A DNA stretch of 64,000 nt from positions 1-64,000 of the forward strand of contig CAVPOY010000047.1 in the NCBI GenBank assembly GCA_963707135.1. The letters run 5' to 3'. The notes beneath the pieces are model-generated. The model did not search any database. It was not told the DNA's origin and worked only from the letters and a program-made list of their open reading frames with translations. Every line of letters begins with the position of its first letter. The stretch's first letter is position 1. The stretch comes from JBGSTR01 sp963707135 (GTDB taxonomy: Bacteria > Pseudomonadota > Gammaproteobacteria > Chromatiales > Chromatiaceae). Made by a program: the position numbers and the translations under genes. Below, piece by piece: positions 1-8,813 of the stretch.

Positions 1-96
1 TGCGGGCTCAGCCCCATTGCCAAGGGACGGCCGTGATGCTACCGTTCGCGGTCCAAAACGATTTCTACGAGCCCGTGACGGGCAGGCAGGGCCCCG

Positions 97-297
97 ATGA
101 AAGAAGGAATCCATCCCCATTACGGCGACGTCAAGGTGGTTTGCAGCTGCGGCAACGAGTTCACGACCCGGTCCACGCTGAGCAAGGACGTGCATATCGA
201 GGTCTGCTCCGCGTGCCACCCGTTCTACACCGGTAAGCAGAAGATCGTCGATACGGCCGGACGCGTCGACAAGTTCCGCCGCAAGTACGCGCGCTGA
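97..297 (+). CDS. rpmE: 50S ribosomal protein L31, zinc-binding type
   Basis: Large-subunit ribosomal protein of 66 residues, the usual length for L31. It begins MKEGIHPHYGDV and carries the four cysteines of the zinc-binding (C+) form: C16-x-C18 (CSC) and C37-xx-C40 (CSAC). The HP-Y-GKQK-DTAGRVDKFR signature of the family follows. The C+ form normally serves under zinc-replete conditions and is replaced by a cysteine-free paralogue under zinc limitation; no paralogue is seen in this window. The ribosome binding site is weak (GCAGGG about 5 bases before the ATG). It lies alone, about 320 bp before gltA. Confidence 0.95.
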   Translation: MKEGIHPHYGDVKVVCSCGNEFTTRSTLSKDVHIEVCSACHPFYTGKQKIVDTAGRVDKFRRKYAR

Positions 298-621
298 CGC
301 CGCGTCCACCCCGCGGGGCTCGCGCCGGCGAGCCCGCCCGCCAGCGCCGCTGCCCAACAGCGCCCCGCGCCGCGCGGCGTCCTCGGGGTAGGCCTTGCGG
401 AATCGCCACCTCTGCCGACTGCCAGTATCCGTCCCCGCTTCACGGCCGTTCCGCGCCTGAGAATGTAGCGCTGGCGCGCTTCTTGCCGCTTCTGCGGTCG
501 ATACCGCGGCCCATCCGCGCTTTTTAGACTCGGCGGGTGTCTTACTCGCCGACGAACCGACTGGCCCCGGCGCGCCCGGGCCAGAAATCACTCCATCCAT
601 ACCAAGGCTGGGAGCGAGCAC
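298..621. other. Intergenic region rpmE-gltA
   Basis: A 324-bp GC-rich gap with no convincing coding sequence. A perfect 8-bp hairpin (GGGCTCGC, loop gccg, GCGAGCCC, 316-335) lies 18 bases after the rpmE stop and may end or protect its transcript, although no T-run follows. The ribosome binding site of gltA (GGGAGCGAGC, about 610-619) lies at the right edge. I could not pick out a convincing promoter. Confidence 0.5.
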
Positions 622-1917
622 ATGGCGAAAGAAACCGTCACCATCATCAACAATGTCTCGGGCAATCGCTACGAGGCCCCGCTGCTCAGCGGGAGCATCG
701 GCCCGTCGGCCGCCGATATCTCGTCCCTGTACAAGGAGACGGGGATCTTCACCTACGACCCCGGGTTCATGTCCACCGCGAGCTGCCACAGCGCGATCAC
801 CTACATCGACGGCGAACAGGGGATCCTGATGTATCGTGGCTACCCCATCGAGCAGCTGGCGACCAAGGCGAGCTTCCTCGAGGTCGCCTACCTGCTGCTG
901 CACGAGGACCTGCCGAACGAGCACGAGCTGGCGACATTCGAGACCATCATCAACCGCCACACCATGCTCAACGAGAAGCTGACGGCCTTCTTCAACGGAT
1001 TCCACTACGACGCCCACCCGATGGCGATGCTGTGCGGCGTGGTCGGCTCACTGTCGGCCTTCTACCATGACTCGCTCGACATCCACGACGCGCACCACCG
1101 GGAAATCTCGGCACACCGTCTGATCGCCAAGATACCGACCATCGCGGCCGCCGCCTACAAGCACACGGTCGGCGAGCCCATCATGTACCCGCGAAACGAC
1201 CTGCGTTACTGCGCAAACTTCATGCACATGATGTTCGCGACCCCGTGCGAGGACTACAAGCCGGTGCTGATCGCCGAAAAGGCGCTGAACCTGCTGTTCA
1301 TCCTGCACGCGGACCACGAGCAGAATGCGAGCACCTCGACCGTGCGCCTCGCGGGCAGCTCGGGGGCAAACCCCTTCGCCTGCATTGCTGCCGGCATCGC
1401 CTCGCTCTGGGGTCCAGCCCACGGCGGCGCCAACGAGGCGGTGCTCGACATGCTGGTCCAGATCGGCGACGTCAAGAATGTTCCGGCCTTTATCGAGAAG
1501 GCCAAGGACAAGGACGATCCGTTCCGACTGATGGGCTTCGGACACCGCGTCTACAAGAACTACGACCCGCGGGCGAAGATCATCCGCGAGGTCTGCCACC
1601 AGGTGCTCGAGGAGCTCGCGGACCACGACAACCCCCTCTTCGATCTGGCGATGAAGCTCGAGGAAATCGCGCTGAGCGACGACTATTTCGTCGAGCGCAA
1701 GCTGTACCCGAACGTGGACTTCTACTCCGGCATCATCTATCGGGCCTTGGGCATACCGCGCAACATGTTCACGGTCATGTTCGCGATCGCGCGGACCGTC
1801 GGCTGGATAGCCCACTGGATGGAGATGATCTCGGACCCCGGCAACCGCATCGGGCGGCCGCGGCAGATCTACCACGGGAAGACTCAGAGAGACTACCTGC
1901 CGATCTCTCAGCGCTGA
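622..1917 (+). CDS. gltA: Citrate synthase, type II hexameric form
   Basis: Condenses oxaloacetate and acetyl-CoA to citrate, the entry step of the TCA cycle, in the cytoplasm. At 431 residues it matches the Gram-negative hexameric type (about 427). Catalytic motifs are visible: the histidine in HADHEQNASTST, the second histidine in GFGHRVYKNYDPRAK, and the aspartate in NVDFYSGIIYRALGIP. The tail WMEMISDPGNRIGRPRQIY is family-typical. The ATG is preceded by GGGAGCGAGC. It is a single-gene unit, convergent with the next minus-strand gene; the first copy of the five-hairpin repeat lies in the gap between them. Confidence 0.97.
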   Translation: MAKETVTIINNVSGNRYEAPLLSGSIGPSAADISSLYKETGIFTYDPGFMSTASCHSAITYIDGEQGILMYRGYPIEQLATKASFLEVAYLLLHEDLPNEHELATFETIINRHTMLNEKLTAFFNGFHYDAHPMAMLCGVVGSLSAFYHDSLDIHDAHHREISAHRLIAKIPTIAAAAYKHTVGEPIMYPRNDLRYCANFMHMMFATPCEDYKPVLIAEKALNLLFILHADHEQNASTSTVRLAGSSGANPFACIAAGIASLWGPAHGGANEAVLDMLVQIGDVKNVPAFIEKAKDKDDPFRLMGFGHRVYKNYDPRAKIIREVCHQVLEELADHDNPLFDLAMKLEEIALSDDYFVERKLYPNVDFYSGIIYRALGIPRNMFTVMFAIARTVGWIAHWMEMISDPGNRIGRPRQIYHGKTQRDYLPISQR

Positions 1918-1950
1918 CCGCCCGCGCGGCCGGGCAGCCGTTGCCTTCAG

Positions 1951-2103
1951 GGAGATGCTGATCAAATGCCACCCTGGCAGTTGATCAGGTCACGCGCCGC
2001 GAGGCGCGACTCCCGGCGCGCTCCACTTTCACTGGGTTACATCCACTGAAACTACCGGGCCATCCTTGGCCCGGACCGGAAGCGCAATAGACCAGCGCTT
2101 CCC
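1951..2103 (+). repeat. Five-hairpin intergenic element, copy A
   Basis: One of three related elements of about 153 bp. Five consecutive stem-loops are readable: 1958-1988 (CTGATCAA-a-TGCC with GGCA-g-TTGATCAG), 1993-2020 (CGCGCC with GGCGCG around a CGCG-containing loop), about 2026-2051 (TTTC..TGG with CCA..GAAA, loop gttacat), 2055-2074 (CCGGGCC atcctt GGCCCGG) and 2078-2102 (GGAAGCGC with GCGCTTCC). The order and spacing match copies B and C although stem sequences differ. It lies between two convergent genes, gltA and the unknown gene ending at 2107. No open reading frame is conserved between the copies. Confidence 0.8.
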
Positions 2104-2106
2104 TGG

Positions 2107-2754
2107 TTAGCCGGGAAAGGGGATCGGGGCGAGCCCGTTGGGAGCGCGGTCGCCATCCGCGAGCAGTCGTTCCACCTCGGCGATATCGGCCCCCCGCTCG
2201 GGACGTTCGGTGACCGGATCCAGCGGCGGGTTGCGCAGCGCCTGCACGGGCAGGACGATCAGCTCGAAGGGGACATCGCCCGCCATGAAAAGGATTATCG
2301 GGTAGTTGCGCCGCGCTCCACCCGAGAACCTGAATGCGCGCTCCCGCTCATGCCAGGGAATCTGCTGATCGAGCAGCGCAAAGACCACGTCCTCCGGATT
2401 TTCCGCGAACAGAAACAGCTGAATCCCCAACTGCTCCTGCCCAGACCCGGTGAGCACCGACCCGATGAGCCGTGGAGAGAAGGACGCGAAGGCCCGCATC
2501 GCCTTGAGTGCCTCGCCGCGCAGATGCGTCAATTTGCGCTCGCGCGCCTCGCCGCCAAACAGGCGACTCTGCGCCATCAGCGCCTCCTGGATCGCCTCGT
2601 TCGAGGGCCAGCTTCGTCGGTCGACGACGCCGGTGCGCTGAGCGGCCTTTCGCCGGGCGCGTTCGAAATCGGATAGCCCCTGCTCCACCATGATGCGTGC
2701 GGCCTCGTAGGCCATACGCTGGCGCACCACGCTGGGTCGGTCTCGTCCCCCCAT
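2107..2754 (-). CDS. Uncharacterised conserved-looking protein (215 aa)
   Basis: I do not recognise a named family. The start chosen is the ATG at 2754, preceded by GGAGG at a spacing of 6; an in-frame start further upstream is possible. The protein is soluble with no signal peptide or membrane segment. The N-terminal half is charged (YEAARIMVEQGLSDFERARRKAAQR). The middle has RGEALKAMRAFASFSPRLIGSVLTG followed by IQLFLFAENPEDVVFALLDQ, whose GS-x-L-x-G and following beta strand resemble a nucleotidyltransferase-like fold; this is a weak inference. Low-complexity proline-rich tail. It is monocistronic, convergent with gltA and divergent from pilM. Confidence 0.7.
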   Translation of the reverse strand: MGGRDRPSVVRQRMAYEAARIMVEQGLSDFERARRKAAQRTGVVDRRSWPSNEAIQEALMAQSRLFGGEARERKLTHLRGEALKAMRAFASFSPRLIGSVLTGSGQEQLGIQLFLFAENPEDVVFALLDQQIPWHERERAFRFSGGARRNYPIILFMAGDVPFELIVLPVQALRNPPLDPVTERPERGADIAEVERLLADGDRAPNGLAPIPFPG

Positions 2755-3105
2755 CCCGCACCTCCACAATAGCTCGGGCCGCCCTCCAGGGATTGGTCAG
2801 CCAGCGGCTGGTCATACGACGGGGCCCCTTTCGTCCCGAGCGCGGGCAGAAGTTATCACGCGGGATCGGCCCGCGCAGCAGGCGACCCGCGCACCGGCAA
2901 CCAATTCCGCACGACAGCCCCGGATATGATCGCAAACTGCGACCTAGCACGCCGTTGGCGAATAGCGCGTCGCTATAATGTGACAAGCTGCACCGATCGG
3001 ATGCGGCAAGCCCCCGGAAAAGACTAGTTATTGAGTTGTTACCGGGGTTATCTTAGAAGTTGGATCAATTCCTTTGCGACTGATTTGGTCACTTAGAAGA
3101 CGCGC
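2755..3105 (+). promoter_or_regulatory. Intergenic region before pilM with a candidate promoter
   Basis: A 351-bp divergent gap between the unknown minus-strand gene and pilM. A perfect -10 hexamer TATAAT lies at 2974-2979, but no good -35 is present at 17 bases (TTGGCG at 2955-2960 is only 13 bases away). If used, it would give the pilMNOPQ transcript a leader of about 120 bases. The ribosome binding site of pilM (AGAAGA) is weak. No coding sequence seen here. Confidence 0.35.
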
Positions 3106-4179
3106 ATGTTCGGACTCGGCCGCAAAAAGACCGCCCTGTTGGGCATAGACATCAGCTCGACGGCCGTCAAGCTGATCGAGCTGTCCCAGAGCGCGGGGTC
3201 GAGCGCCGCGCTCTACCGGGTGGAGGGTTTCGCGCTCGAGCCCCTGCCCGCCAACGCCGTCGTCGAAAAGAAGATCGCCGACGTCGACGCGGTCGGGCAG
3301 AGCATCCGAAGGGCCCTTTCCCGCACCGGGACCAAGGCCAAGCGGGCCGCCGTCGCGGTGTCGGGCTCGGCCGTCATCACCAAGGTCATTTCCATGTCCG
3401 GAGCCCTGAGCGACTCGGAGATGGAGAACCAGATCCAGCTCGAGGCCGACCAGTACATCCCGTATCCGCTCGAGGAGGTCAACATCGATTTCGATGTTCT
3501 GGGTCCGTCCCAGTCGAGCCCGGACATGGTCGACGTGCTGCTGGCGGCCTCGCGCCGGGAGAACGTGGACGATCGCGTCAGCGCGCTCGAGATTGCCGGC
3601 CTGACGGCCGCCGTCGTCGACGTCGAGGCTTACGCGATGGAGAACGCCTGCACCTTGCTGCTCGCCGGACACAACGCCGAGCACAGCGAGCAGACGGTCG
3701 CCGTGGCCGACGTGGGCGCGACCACGACGACTCTGCACGTCCTCCACGAGGGCCAGATCGTCTACACCCGGGAACAGAACTTCGGCGGCCAGCAGCTCGT
3801 CGACGAGGTCCAACGCCGCTACGGCTTTCCCCGAGAGCAGGCGACCCAGAAGATCCTCGACGGTGACGTGGCCGAAAACTACGACTCCGACGTGCTCGGG
3901 CCGTTCAAGGAGGCCTTGGCCCAGCAGATCGGCCGCGCCCTGCAGTTCTTCTATTCCGGCACCACCTTCAACCGCGTGGATCAGGTGATCCTGGCCGGCG
4001 GCGTGGCGAGCATCCGTCGGATCGATGATCTGGTCGAGGAGCGGCTTGGGCTTCCGACGGCAATCGCGAACCCGTTCACTCACATGACCCTGTCTTCCAG
4101 GGTCAAATCCCAGGAGCTGATGCGCGAGGCCCCGGGAATGATGATCGCGGTCGGGCTGGCCCTGCGGGGATTCGACTGA
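3106..4179 (+). CDS. pilM: Type IV pilus inner-membrane assembly protein PilM
   Basis: Cytoplasmic actin-like ATPase that binds the N-terminus of PilN and links the pilus motor to the alignment subcomplex. The 357 residues have the family length. Visible motifs: phosphate-1 loop LLGIDISSTAVKLIEL near residue 12, phosphate-2 loop ADVGATTTTLHVLHEG near residue 203, and adenosine motif ILAGGVASI near residue 301. The stop overlaps the pilN start by one base (TGATG), so it is the first gene of the pilMNOPQ operon. Confidence 0.95.
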   Translation: MFGLGRKKTALLGIDISSTAVKLIELSQSAGSSAALYRVEGFALEPLPANAVVEKKIADVDAVGQSIRRALSRTGTKAKRAAVAVSGSAVITKVISMSGALSDSEMENQIQLEADQYIPYPLEEVNIDFDVLGPSQSSPDMVDVLLAASRRENVDDRVSALEIAGLTAAVVDVEAYAMENACTLLLAGHNAEHSEQTVAVADVGATTTTLHVLHEGQIVYTREQNFGGQQLVDEVQRRYGFPREQATQKILDGDVAENYDSDVLGPFKEALAQQIGRALQFFYSGTTFNRVDQVILAGGVASIRRIDDLVEERLGLPTAIANPFTHMTLSSRVKSQELMREAPGMMIAVGLALRGFD

Positions 4180-4754
4180 TGGCGCGAATAAACCTGCTGC
4201 AGTGGCGCGAGGCCGAGCGCAAACGCCGGCGCGTGGAGTTCGCCGTGGCCGGCGCGATTGCCGCGGCGCTCACGCTGGTGCTGGCGCTCTTGGTGCATCT
4301 GCTGATCGAGACCTGGATTTCGGGCCAGCAGGGCAGAAACGAGTTCCTGCAGGGCGAGATCAGCAAGCTCGATCTCCAGATCAAGGAGATACGAAAGCTT
4401 GAGGAGACCAAGGCTAGCCTCCTGGCGCGCATGAACATCATCCAGCAGCTCCAGGAGAGCCGCCCGGAGGTCGTGCGCCTGTTCGACGAGCTGGTGTTCG
4501 CGATTCCCGAAGGCGTCTATCTCACCAAGCTCGAGCAGACCGGACGCGCGGTGGTGCTGGAGGGCAGGGCACAGTCCAACGCGCGGGTTTCAGCCTTTAT
4601 GCGCAATGTCGAGGGGTCGCGCTGGATCGGTAATCCCCGTCTGCTGCTCATCGAGAACAAGGACAAGACGGGCACTGGAATGAGCCATTTCCGCCTGTCT
4701 TTCGATCAGGTACAACCCGCGGTCCAGAACGAAGACGCGGACGCCGCCGCTTAG
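4179..4754 (+). CDS. pilN: Type IV pilus assembly protein PilN
   Basis: Inner-membrane protein of the pilus alignment complex. The short cytoplasmic N-terminus MARINLLQWREAERKRRR contains the INLLxWR motif that docks into PilM. It is followed by one transmembrane helix (about residues 24-45), a coiled-coil stretch (about 55-90, LQGEISKLDLQIKEIRKLEETK) and a ferredoxin-like periplasmic domain that pairs with PilO. The length of 191 is normal. It starts inside the stop codon of pilM. Confidence 0.94.
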   Translation: MARINLLQWREAERKRRRVEFAVAGAIAAALTLVLALLVHLLIETWISGQQGRNEFLQGEISKLDLQIKEIRKLEETKASLLARMNIIQQLQESRPEVVRLFDELVFAIPEGVYLTKLEQTGRAVVLEGRAQSNARVSAFMRNVEGSRWIGNPRLLLIENKDKTGTGMSHFRLSFDQVQPAVQNEDADAAA

Positions 4755-4792
4755 GCCGGCCGCGGCGCCAACGTCGAAGCACCCGAGACGCC

Positions 4793-5398
4793 ATGCAACT
4801 CAGCGATCTCAACGAACTCGATCTCAACAACGTCGGCGAATGGCCGATGCCGGTCAAGGCGGCCCTGATCCTCATCGCCTGCATCGGCCTGGCCGCCGCT
4901 GCCTACTATCTGGACACCCAGCATCAGCTCGCCCGCCTGGATCAGGCCGCCGCGCAGGAGCTCGAGCTGCGCTCCTCGTTCGAGGCCAAGCAGAAAAAGG
5001 CCGCGAACCTGGAAGCGTACCGCGACCAGCTCGAGGAGATGAAGGAGTCGTTCGGCGCCATGCTGCGCCAGCTACCCGACAAGACCGAGGTGGCCGCGTT
5101 ACTGGTGGACGTCTCCCAGACCGGATTGGCCGCCGGGCTCGAGTTCGAGCTGTTCCAGCCCGAGGGCGAGCTGCTGAAGGACTTCTACGCCGAGCTGCCC
5201 ATCCGCGTGCGCGTCACCGGCGAGTACCACGAATTCGGTACCTTCATCAGCGGCCTGGCCGCGCTGCCCCGGATCGTCACCATCCACGACGTCAAGATCT
5301 CGAACACCGCCGGGGAGAGCGGCACACCCGGCACCAAGCTTTCGCTCCAGGCCACCGTGAAGACCTATCGGTATCTCGACGAGGAAGGTGCCAAATGA
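4793..5398 (+). CDS. pilO: Type IV pilus assembly protein PilO
   Basis: Partner of PilN in the inner-membrane alignment complex. It has a short cytoplasmic start (MQLSDLNELDLNNVGEW), one transmembrane helix (about residues 23-41, PVKAALILIACIGLAAAAYYL), a coiled coil (about 42-85) and a periplasmic ferredoxin-like domain ending VKTYRYLDEEGAK. The length of 201 residues is typical. It overlaps pilP by four bases. Confidence 0.94.
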   Translation: MQLSDLNELDLNNVGEWPMPVKAALILIACIGLAAAAYYLDTQHQLARLDQAAAQELELRSSFEAKQKKAANLEAYRDQLEEMKESFGAMLRQLPDKTEVAALLVDVSQTGLAAGLEFELFQPEGELLKDFYAELPIRVRVTGEYHEFGTFISGLAALPRIVTIHDVKISNTAGESGTPGTKLSLQATVKTYRYLDEEGAK

Positions 5399-5910
5399 GG
5401 CCGTTCCGCGTAGGGGGTCTGTTGGTCCCGCTGCTGCTGGTCGGCTGCGGCGGCGGCGATCTGAGCGATCTGGAGGAGTACGCGCGCAAGGTCAAGCTTC
5501 GCGACCCGGGGCCCATCGAGCCGCTGCCCGAGATCAAACAGATCAACACCTTCATCTACAACCCGGGGGACCGGCGCGATCCCTTCGTGCTGGACACCCG
5601 GCCCGAGGACGTGGCGGCCGTGCAGACCGGCCACCTGGCACCCGACCCGCTGCGGCGCAAGGAGGAGCTGGAAGGCTATTCGCTCGATACGCTGCGCATG
5701 GTCGGCACCCTCGATCAGAACCAGACCAAATGGGCGCTCGTCCGAACCCAGGACGGGATCCTCCACCGTGTTCGTGTCGGGAACTACCTGGGCACGAACA
5801 ACGGCCAGATCACCCACATCAGCGATGAGGCCATCCAGCTGACCGAGATCGTCTCCGAGGCGCCGGGCGATTGGCGCGAACGCCCGGCGACACTCGCGCT
5901 GACCCAGTAA
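5395..5910 (+). CDS. pilP: Type IV pilus lipoprotein PilP
   Basis: Inner-membrane lipoprotein that couples PilNO to the PilQ secretin. The signal peptide ends in a lipobox (LLLVGC, cysteine near residue 18). A disordered linker follows, then a beta-sandwich HR-like domain with the family signature DRRDPF near residue 60, EELEGYSLDTLRMVGTL and the VGNYLGTNNGQI motif. 171 residues. The ATG at 5395 overlaps the stop of pilO (ATGA), giving tight translational coupling. Confidence 0.94.
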   Translation: MRPFRVGGLLVPLLLVGCGGGDLSDLEEYARKVKLRDPGPIEPLPEIKQINTFIYNPGDRRDPFVLDTRPEDVAAVQTGHLAPDPLRRKEELEGYSLDTLRMVGTLDQNQTKWALVRTQDGILHRVRVGNYLGTNNGQITHISDEAIQLTEIVSEAPGDWRERPATLALTQ

Positions 5911-5931
5911 ATCGCGCAGGGGCACGCTGCC

Positions 5932-8193
5932 ATGACCAGCCCGTTGAAGAGCCCGATGAACCGCTCGACCCTAGAGGCTACCGCCGCCACCGGCCGCACA
6001 GGTCCCATCCGGGGCAGAGGCGGGGCCCTGGCGCGACTCGCCTGGCTCCCGGCGATCGCCCTGGCGGGGCTGGCCGAGGCGGTCGAGCTGCAGGACATCC
6101 AGTTCTCGGCGCTCCCGGGCGATCAGGTCGAGATTCAGCTGAGCCTGTCCGGCGAGGTCGCCCCGCCCGAGACCTTCGCGACCGAGTCACCGTCCAGGAT
6201 CGCCCTCGACTTTCCGGGCGTAACCAGCGGGCTCGACCGCAAGGCGATCCCGGTCGGAATCGGCGCGGTACACAGCCTGGTCGCGGTCGAGGCCAGCGAC
6301 CGCACGCGGGTGGTGGTCAACCTGAATGACTCCGTGCCCTACGATGTATCGACCAGCGGCAACCGGGTCGCGATCAGGATCAACCCGCAGGCCCCGGCGG
6401 CCGGGGCCCCACCGGTCGCGCCGTCGAGCCCGACGCCCGCGCCGGCGCGAGCCGCCGCGTCCGGACCCGCGGTGGAGGAAATCGACTTCCGCCGCGGCGA
6501 CAGCGGCGAGGGGCGCGTGCTGATCACGCTGCCCAGCGCGAATACCCGCGTCGCCGTGCGCGAGGAGGACAACCGCGTGCTGGTGGATCTGTACGATACC
6601 TCGCTACCCCAGCGCCTGTTCCGCCGGCTCGACGTCGGCGACTTTGCAACGCCGGTCGTTTCGGTCGAGTCCAGGCCCAAGGGAAACAACGTGGAGGTCG
6701 ACATCCGAACCGGGCGAGAATTCGAGTACCTGGCCTATCAGACCGACGAGCTGTTCACACTGGAGTTCAAGCCCGTGTCGCGCGCCGAGAGGCCGCCGGT
6801 ACGGCGTGCCGATGCGCCAGGTTACGGCGGCGACCGGCTGTCGCTCAACTTCCAGGACATCGAGGTGCGCGCGGTCCTGCAGCTGCTGGCCGATTTCACG
6901 GGCCTGAACCTGGTCGCCAGCGACACGGTGCGCGGCAACATCACGTTGCGGCTGAAAAACGTCCCCTGGGACCAGGCCCTGGACATCATCCTGAAGACCA
7001 AGGGCCTGTCCAAGCGCGAGGCGGGCAACGTGATCATGGTCGCCCCGACCCAGGAGATCGCGGCCCAGGAGGAACTGATCCTGCAATCGCAGCAGAAGCT
7101 CGAGGACCTGGAGCCCCTGCGCTCGGAGTTCGTCCAGATCAACTACGCGAAGGCCGGTGAGCTGGCGGCCCTGCTCAAGTCGGCCGAGAACAACATGCTC
7201 TCGGAGCGCGGGAACATTACCGTCGACACCCGCACCAACACCCTCCTGGTCCAGGACACGAGCTCGAAGCTGGAGGACATCCGGCGCATCGTCAACCGCC
7301 TGGACATCCCCGTGCGGCAGGTCATGATCGAGTCGCGGATCGTGATCGCGAACAACGACTTCGCCCGCGACCTGGGCGTGCGCTTCGGGTTGTCCACGTC
7401 GATGGGGGCTACCGGCGGCAACGAGCTGATGGTCGCCGGCGGGCGGCCCGGCCATCTGCCGGGAAGCTACGACATCAACAAGGGACCCTTCATGAACGAG
7501 TGGGACCCGGCGAATGGCAAGCCGGCGCCGAACCCTCAACCGACCTATTCCGGCCTTCCGTTCAACACCGGCATCGACAACCCGTCCGGCTCAGGCTCGG
7601 AGGCACTGCTGGTAAACCTGCCGGCGCCAACGCCTTCGGGCGCGGTCAATTTCCTGATCGGCAAGGTCGGCTCCTACCTGCTCCAGCTCGAGCTCTCGGC
7701 GATGCAGCGCGAGGGCCGGGGCGAGATCGTCTCCAGCCCGCGGGTCATCACCTCCGACTCGCACAAGGCGACGATCAAGGTCGGCCAGGAGATACCCTTC
7801 CAGGAGTCCTCGGCATCCGGACGCACCACGGTGGCCTTCAAGGAAGCCGTCCTGCAGCTCGACGTGACGCCGCAGATCACCCCGGACGACCGCATCATCA
7901 TGGACCTCAAGGTCAACAAGGACGCCCCGGACTTCACCCAGTCCGTGCTCGGCGTGCCGCCCGTGGACACCCGTTCCGTGGAGACATCGGTCCTCGTGGA
8001 CAATGGCGAGACGGTCGTGCTCGGCGGCGTCTACGAGCGCGAGAAGACCTACCAGAAGGAGCAGGTGCCCTGGCTCGGAGACATCCCGGTGGTGGGCCGC
8101 CTTTTCAAGCAGGAACTGCGGCAGGACAACAATTCCGAGCTCCTGATCTTTGTCACGCCCAAGATTCTGAAGGGCGATCTGGCGCGTCGATAA
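5932..8193 (+). CDS. pilQ: Type IV pilus outer-membrane secretin PilQ
   Basis: Forms the outer-membrane pore for the type IV pilus. The 753-residue chain has an N-terminal signal segment (about residues 30-50), two AMIN domains that bind peptidoglycan (about 50-140 and 180-285, separated by a Pro/Ala-rich linker), an STN/N0 domain (about 300-370, LSLNFQDIEVRAVLQLLADFTGLNLV), an N1 domain (about 395-480) and the secretin core to the C-terminus (VETSVLVDNGETVVLGG, VPWLGDIPVVGRLFK). Last gene of the pilMNOPQ operon, 21 bp after pilP. Confidence 0.96.
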   Translation: MTSPLKSPMNRSTLEATAATGRTGPIRGRGGALARLAWLPAIALAGLAEAVELQDIQFSALPGDQVEIQLSLSGEVAPPETFATESPSRIALDFPGVTSGLDRKAIPVGIGAVHSLVAVEASDRTRVVVNLNDSVPYDVSTSGNRVAIRINPQAPAAGAPPVAPSSPTPAPARAAASGPAVEEIDFRRGDSGEGRVLITLPSANTRVAVREEDNRVLVDLYDTSLPQRLFRRLDVGDFATPVVSVESRPKGNNVEVDIRTGREFEYLAYQTDELFTLEFKPVSRAERPPVRRADAPGYGGDRLSLNFQDIEVRAVLQLLADFTGLNLVASDTVRGNITLRLKNVPWDQALDIILKTKGLSKREAGNVIMVAPTQEIAAQEELILQSQQKLEDLEPLRSEFVQINYAKAGELAALLKSAENNMLSERGNITVDTRTNTLLVQDTSSKLEDIRRIVNRLDIPVRQVMIESRIVIANNDFARDLGVRFGLSTSMGATGGNELMVAGGRPGHLPGSYDINKGPFMNEWDPANGKPAPNPQPTYSGLPFNTGIDNPSGSGSEALLVNLPAPTPSGAVNFLIGKVGSYLLQLELSAMQREGRGEIVSSPRVITSDSHKATIKVGQEIPFQESSASGRTTVAFKEAVLQLDVTPQITPDDRIIMDLKVNKDAPDFTQSVLGVPPVDTRSVETSVLVDNGETVVLGGVYEREKTYQKEQVPWLGDIPVVGRLFKQELRQDNNSELLIFVTPKILKGDLARR

Positions 8194-8275
8194 GTCGACC
8201 GGCACCCCGGGCAAGCAATGGCGCGACGGGCGCGCCCTTGCCGCGCCGACGGGATCTGGCATATCTTTCGCGGCT

Positions 8276-8800
8276 ATGATGCGCGCTCAGAACATTTTCC
8301 TTGTCGGACCCATGGGGGCCGGCAAGAGCACCGTCGGCCGGCAACTCGCCGAGGCGCTGTCCTATACCTTCAAGGACAGTGACCAGGAGATCCAACGCCG
8401 TACCGGCGTGGATATACCCACGATCTTCGAGTACGAGGGCGAAGAGGGCTTCCGCAACCGGGAGCGCCAGGTGATTGAGGAGCTGGTCGCCGGCGAGCGA
8501 ATCGTGCTGGCGACCGGCGGCGGCGTCGTGCTCCGGCCCGAGAATCGGCAGGACCTGGCCGCCCGCGGCGTCGTGATCTATCTCCACTGCACCCCCGAGC
8601 AGCAATACTCGCGCACGTCCCGCGACCGCAACCGCCCGTTGCTGCAGACCGAGGACCCGCTGGAGCGGCTGCGCGAGATCATGGCCGAACGCGACCCGCT
8701 GTACCGCCAGGTCGCCGATATGGTGGTCTCAACCGAGAAGCGCGGGACCTCCTCCGTCGTCAAGGAGATCCGGCGCCGGCTCGAGTCCGAAGAAATCTGA
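8276..8800 (+). CDS. aroK: Shikimate kinase
   Basis: Phosphorylates shikimate at the 3-hydroxyl with ATP, in chorismate synthesis. It has the P-loop GPMGAGKSTVGRQLA (about residues 10-24), the shikimate-binding DSDQEIQRRTG and FRNRERQVIEEL segments, and the glycine motif ATGGGVVLRPENR. 174 residues, the normal size. Two adjacent ATG codons make the start uncertain by one residue. It lies between pilQ and aroB, the common gammaproteobacterial order, 13 bp before aroB. Confidence 0.96.
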   Translation: MMRAQNIFLVGPMGAGKSTVGRQLAEALSYTFKDSDQEIQRRTGVDIPTIFEYEGEEGFRNRERQVIEELVAGERIVLATGGGVVLRPENRQDLAARGVVIYLHCTPEQQYSRTSRDRNRPLLQTEDPLERLREIMAERDPLYRQVADMVVSTEKRGTSSVVKEIRRRLESEEI

Positions 8801-8813
8801 ACCGGGAGCGCGC

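Noticed and set aside
1048..1965. Antisense open frame opposite gltA
   Set aside because: Same high-GC shadow effect; composition is Arg/Val/His-rich without any recognisable motif.
1951..2103. Hairpin element considered as a CRISPR repeat, tRNA or transcription terminator
   Set aside because: Only one unit per locus with no spacers, no tRNA arms, and no T-run; five ordered hairpins do not fit these.
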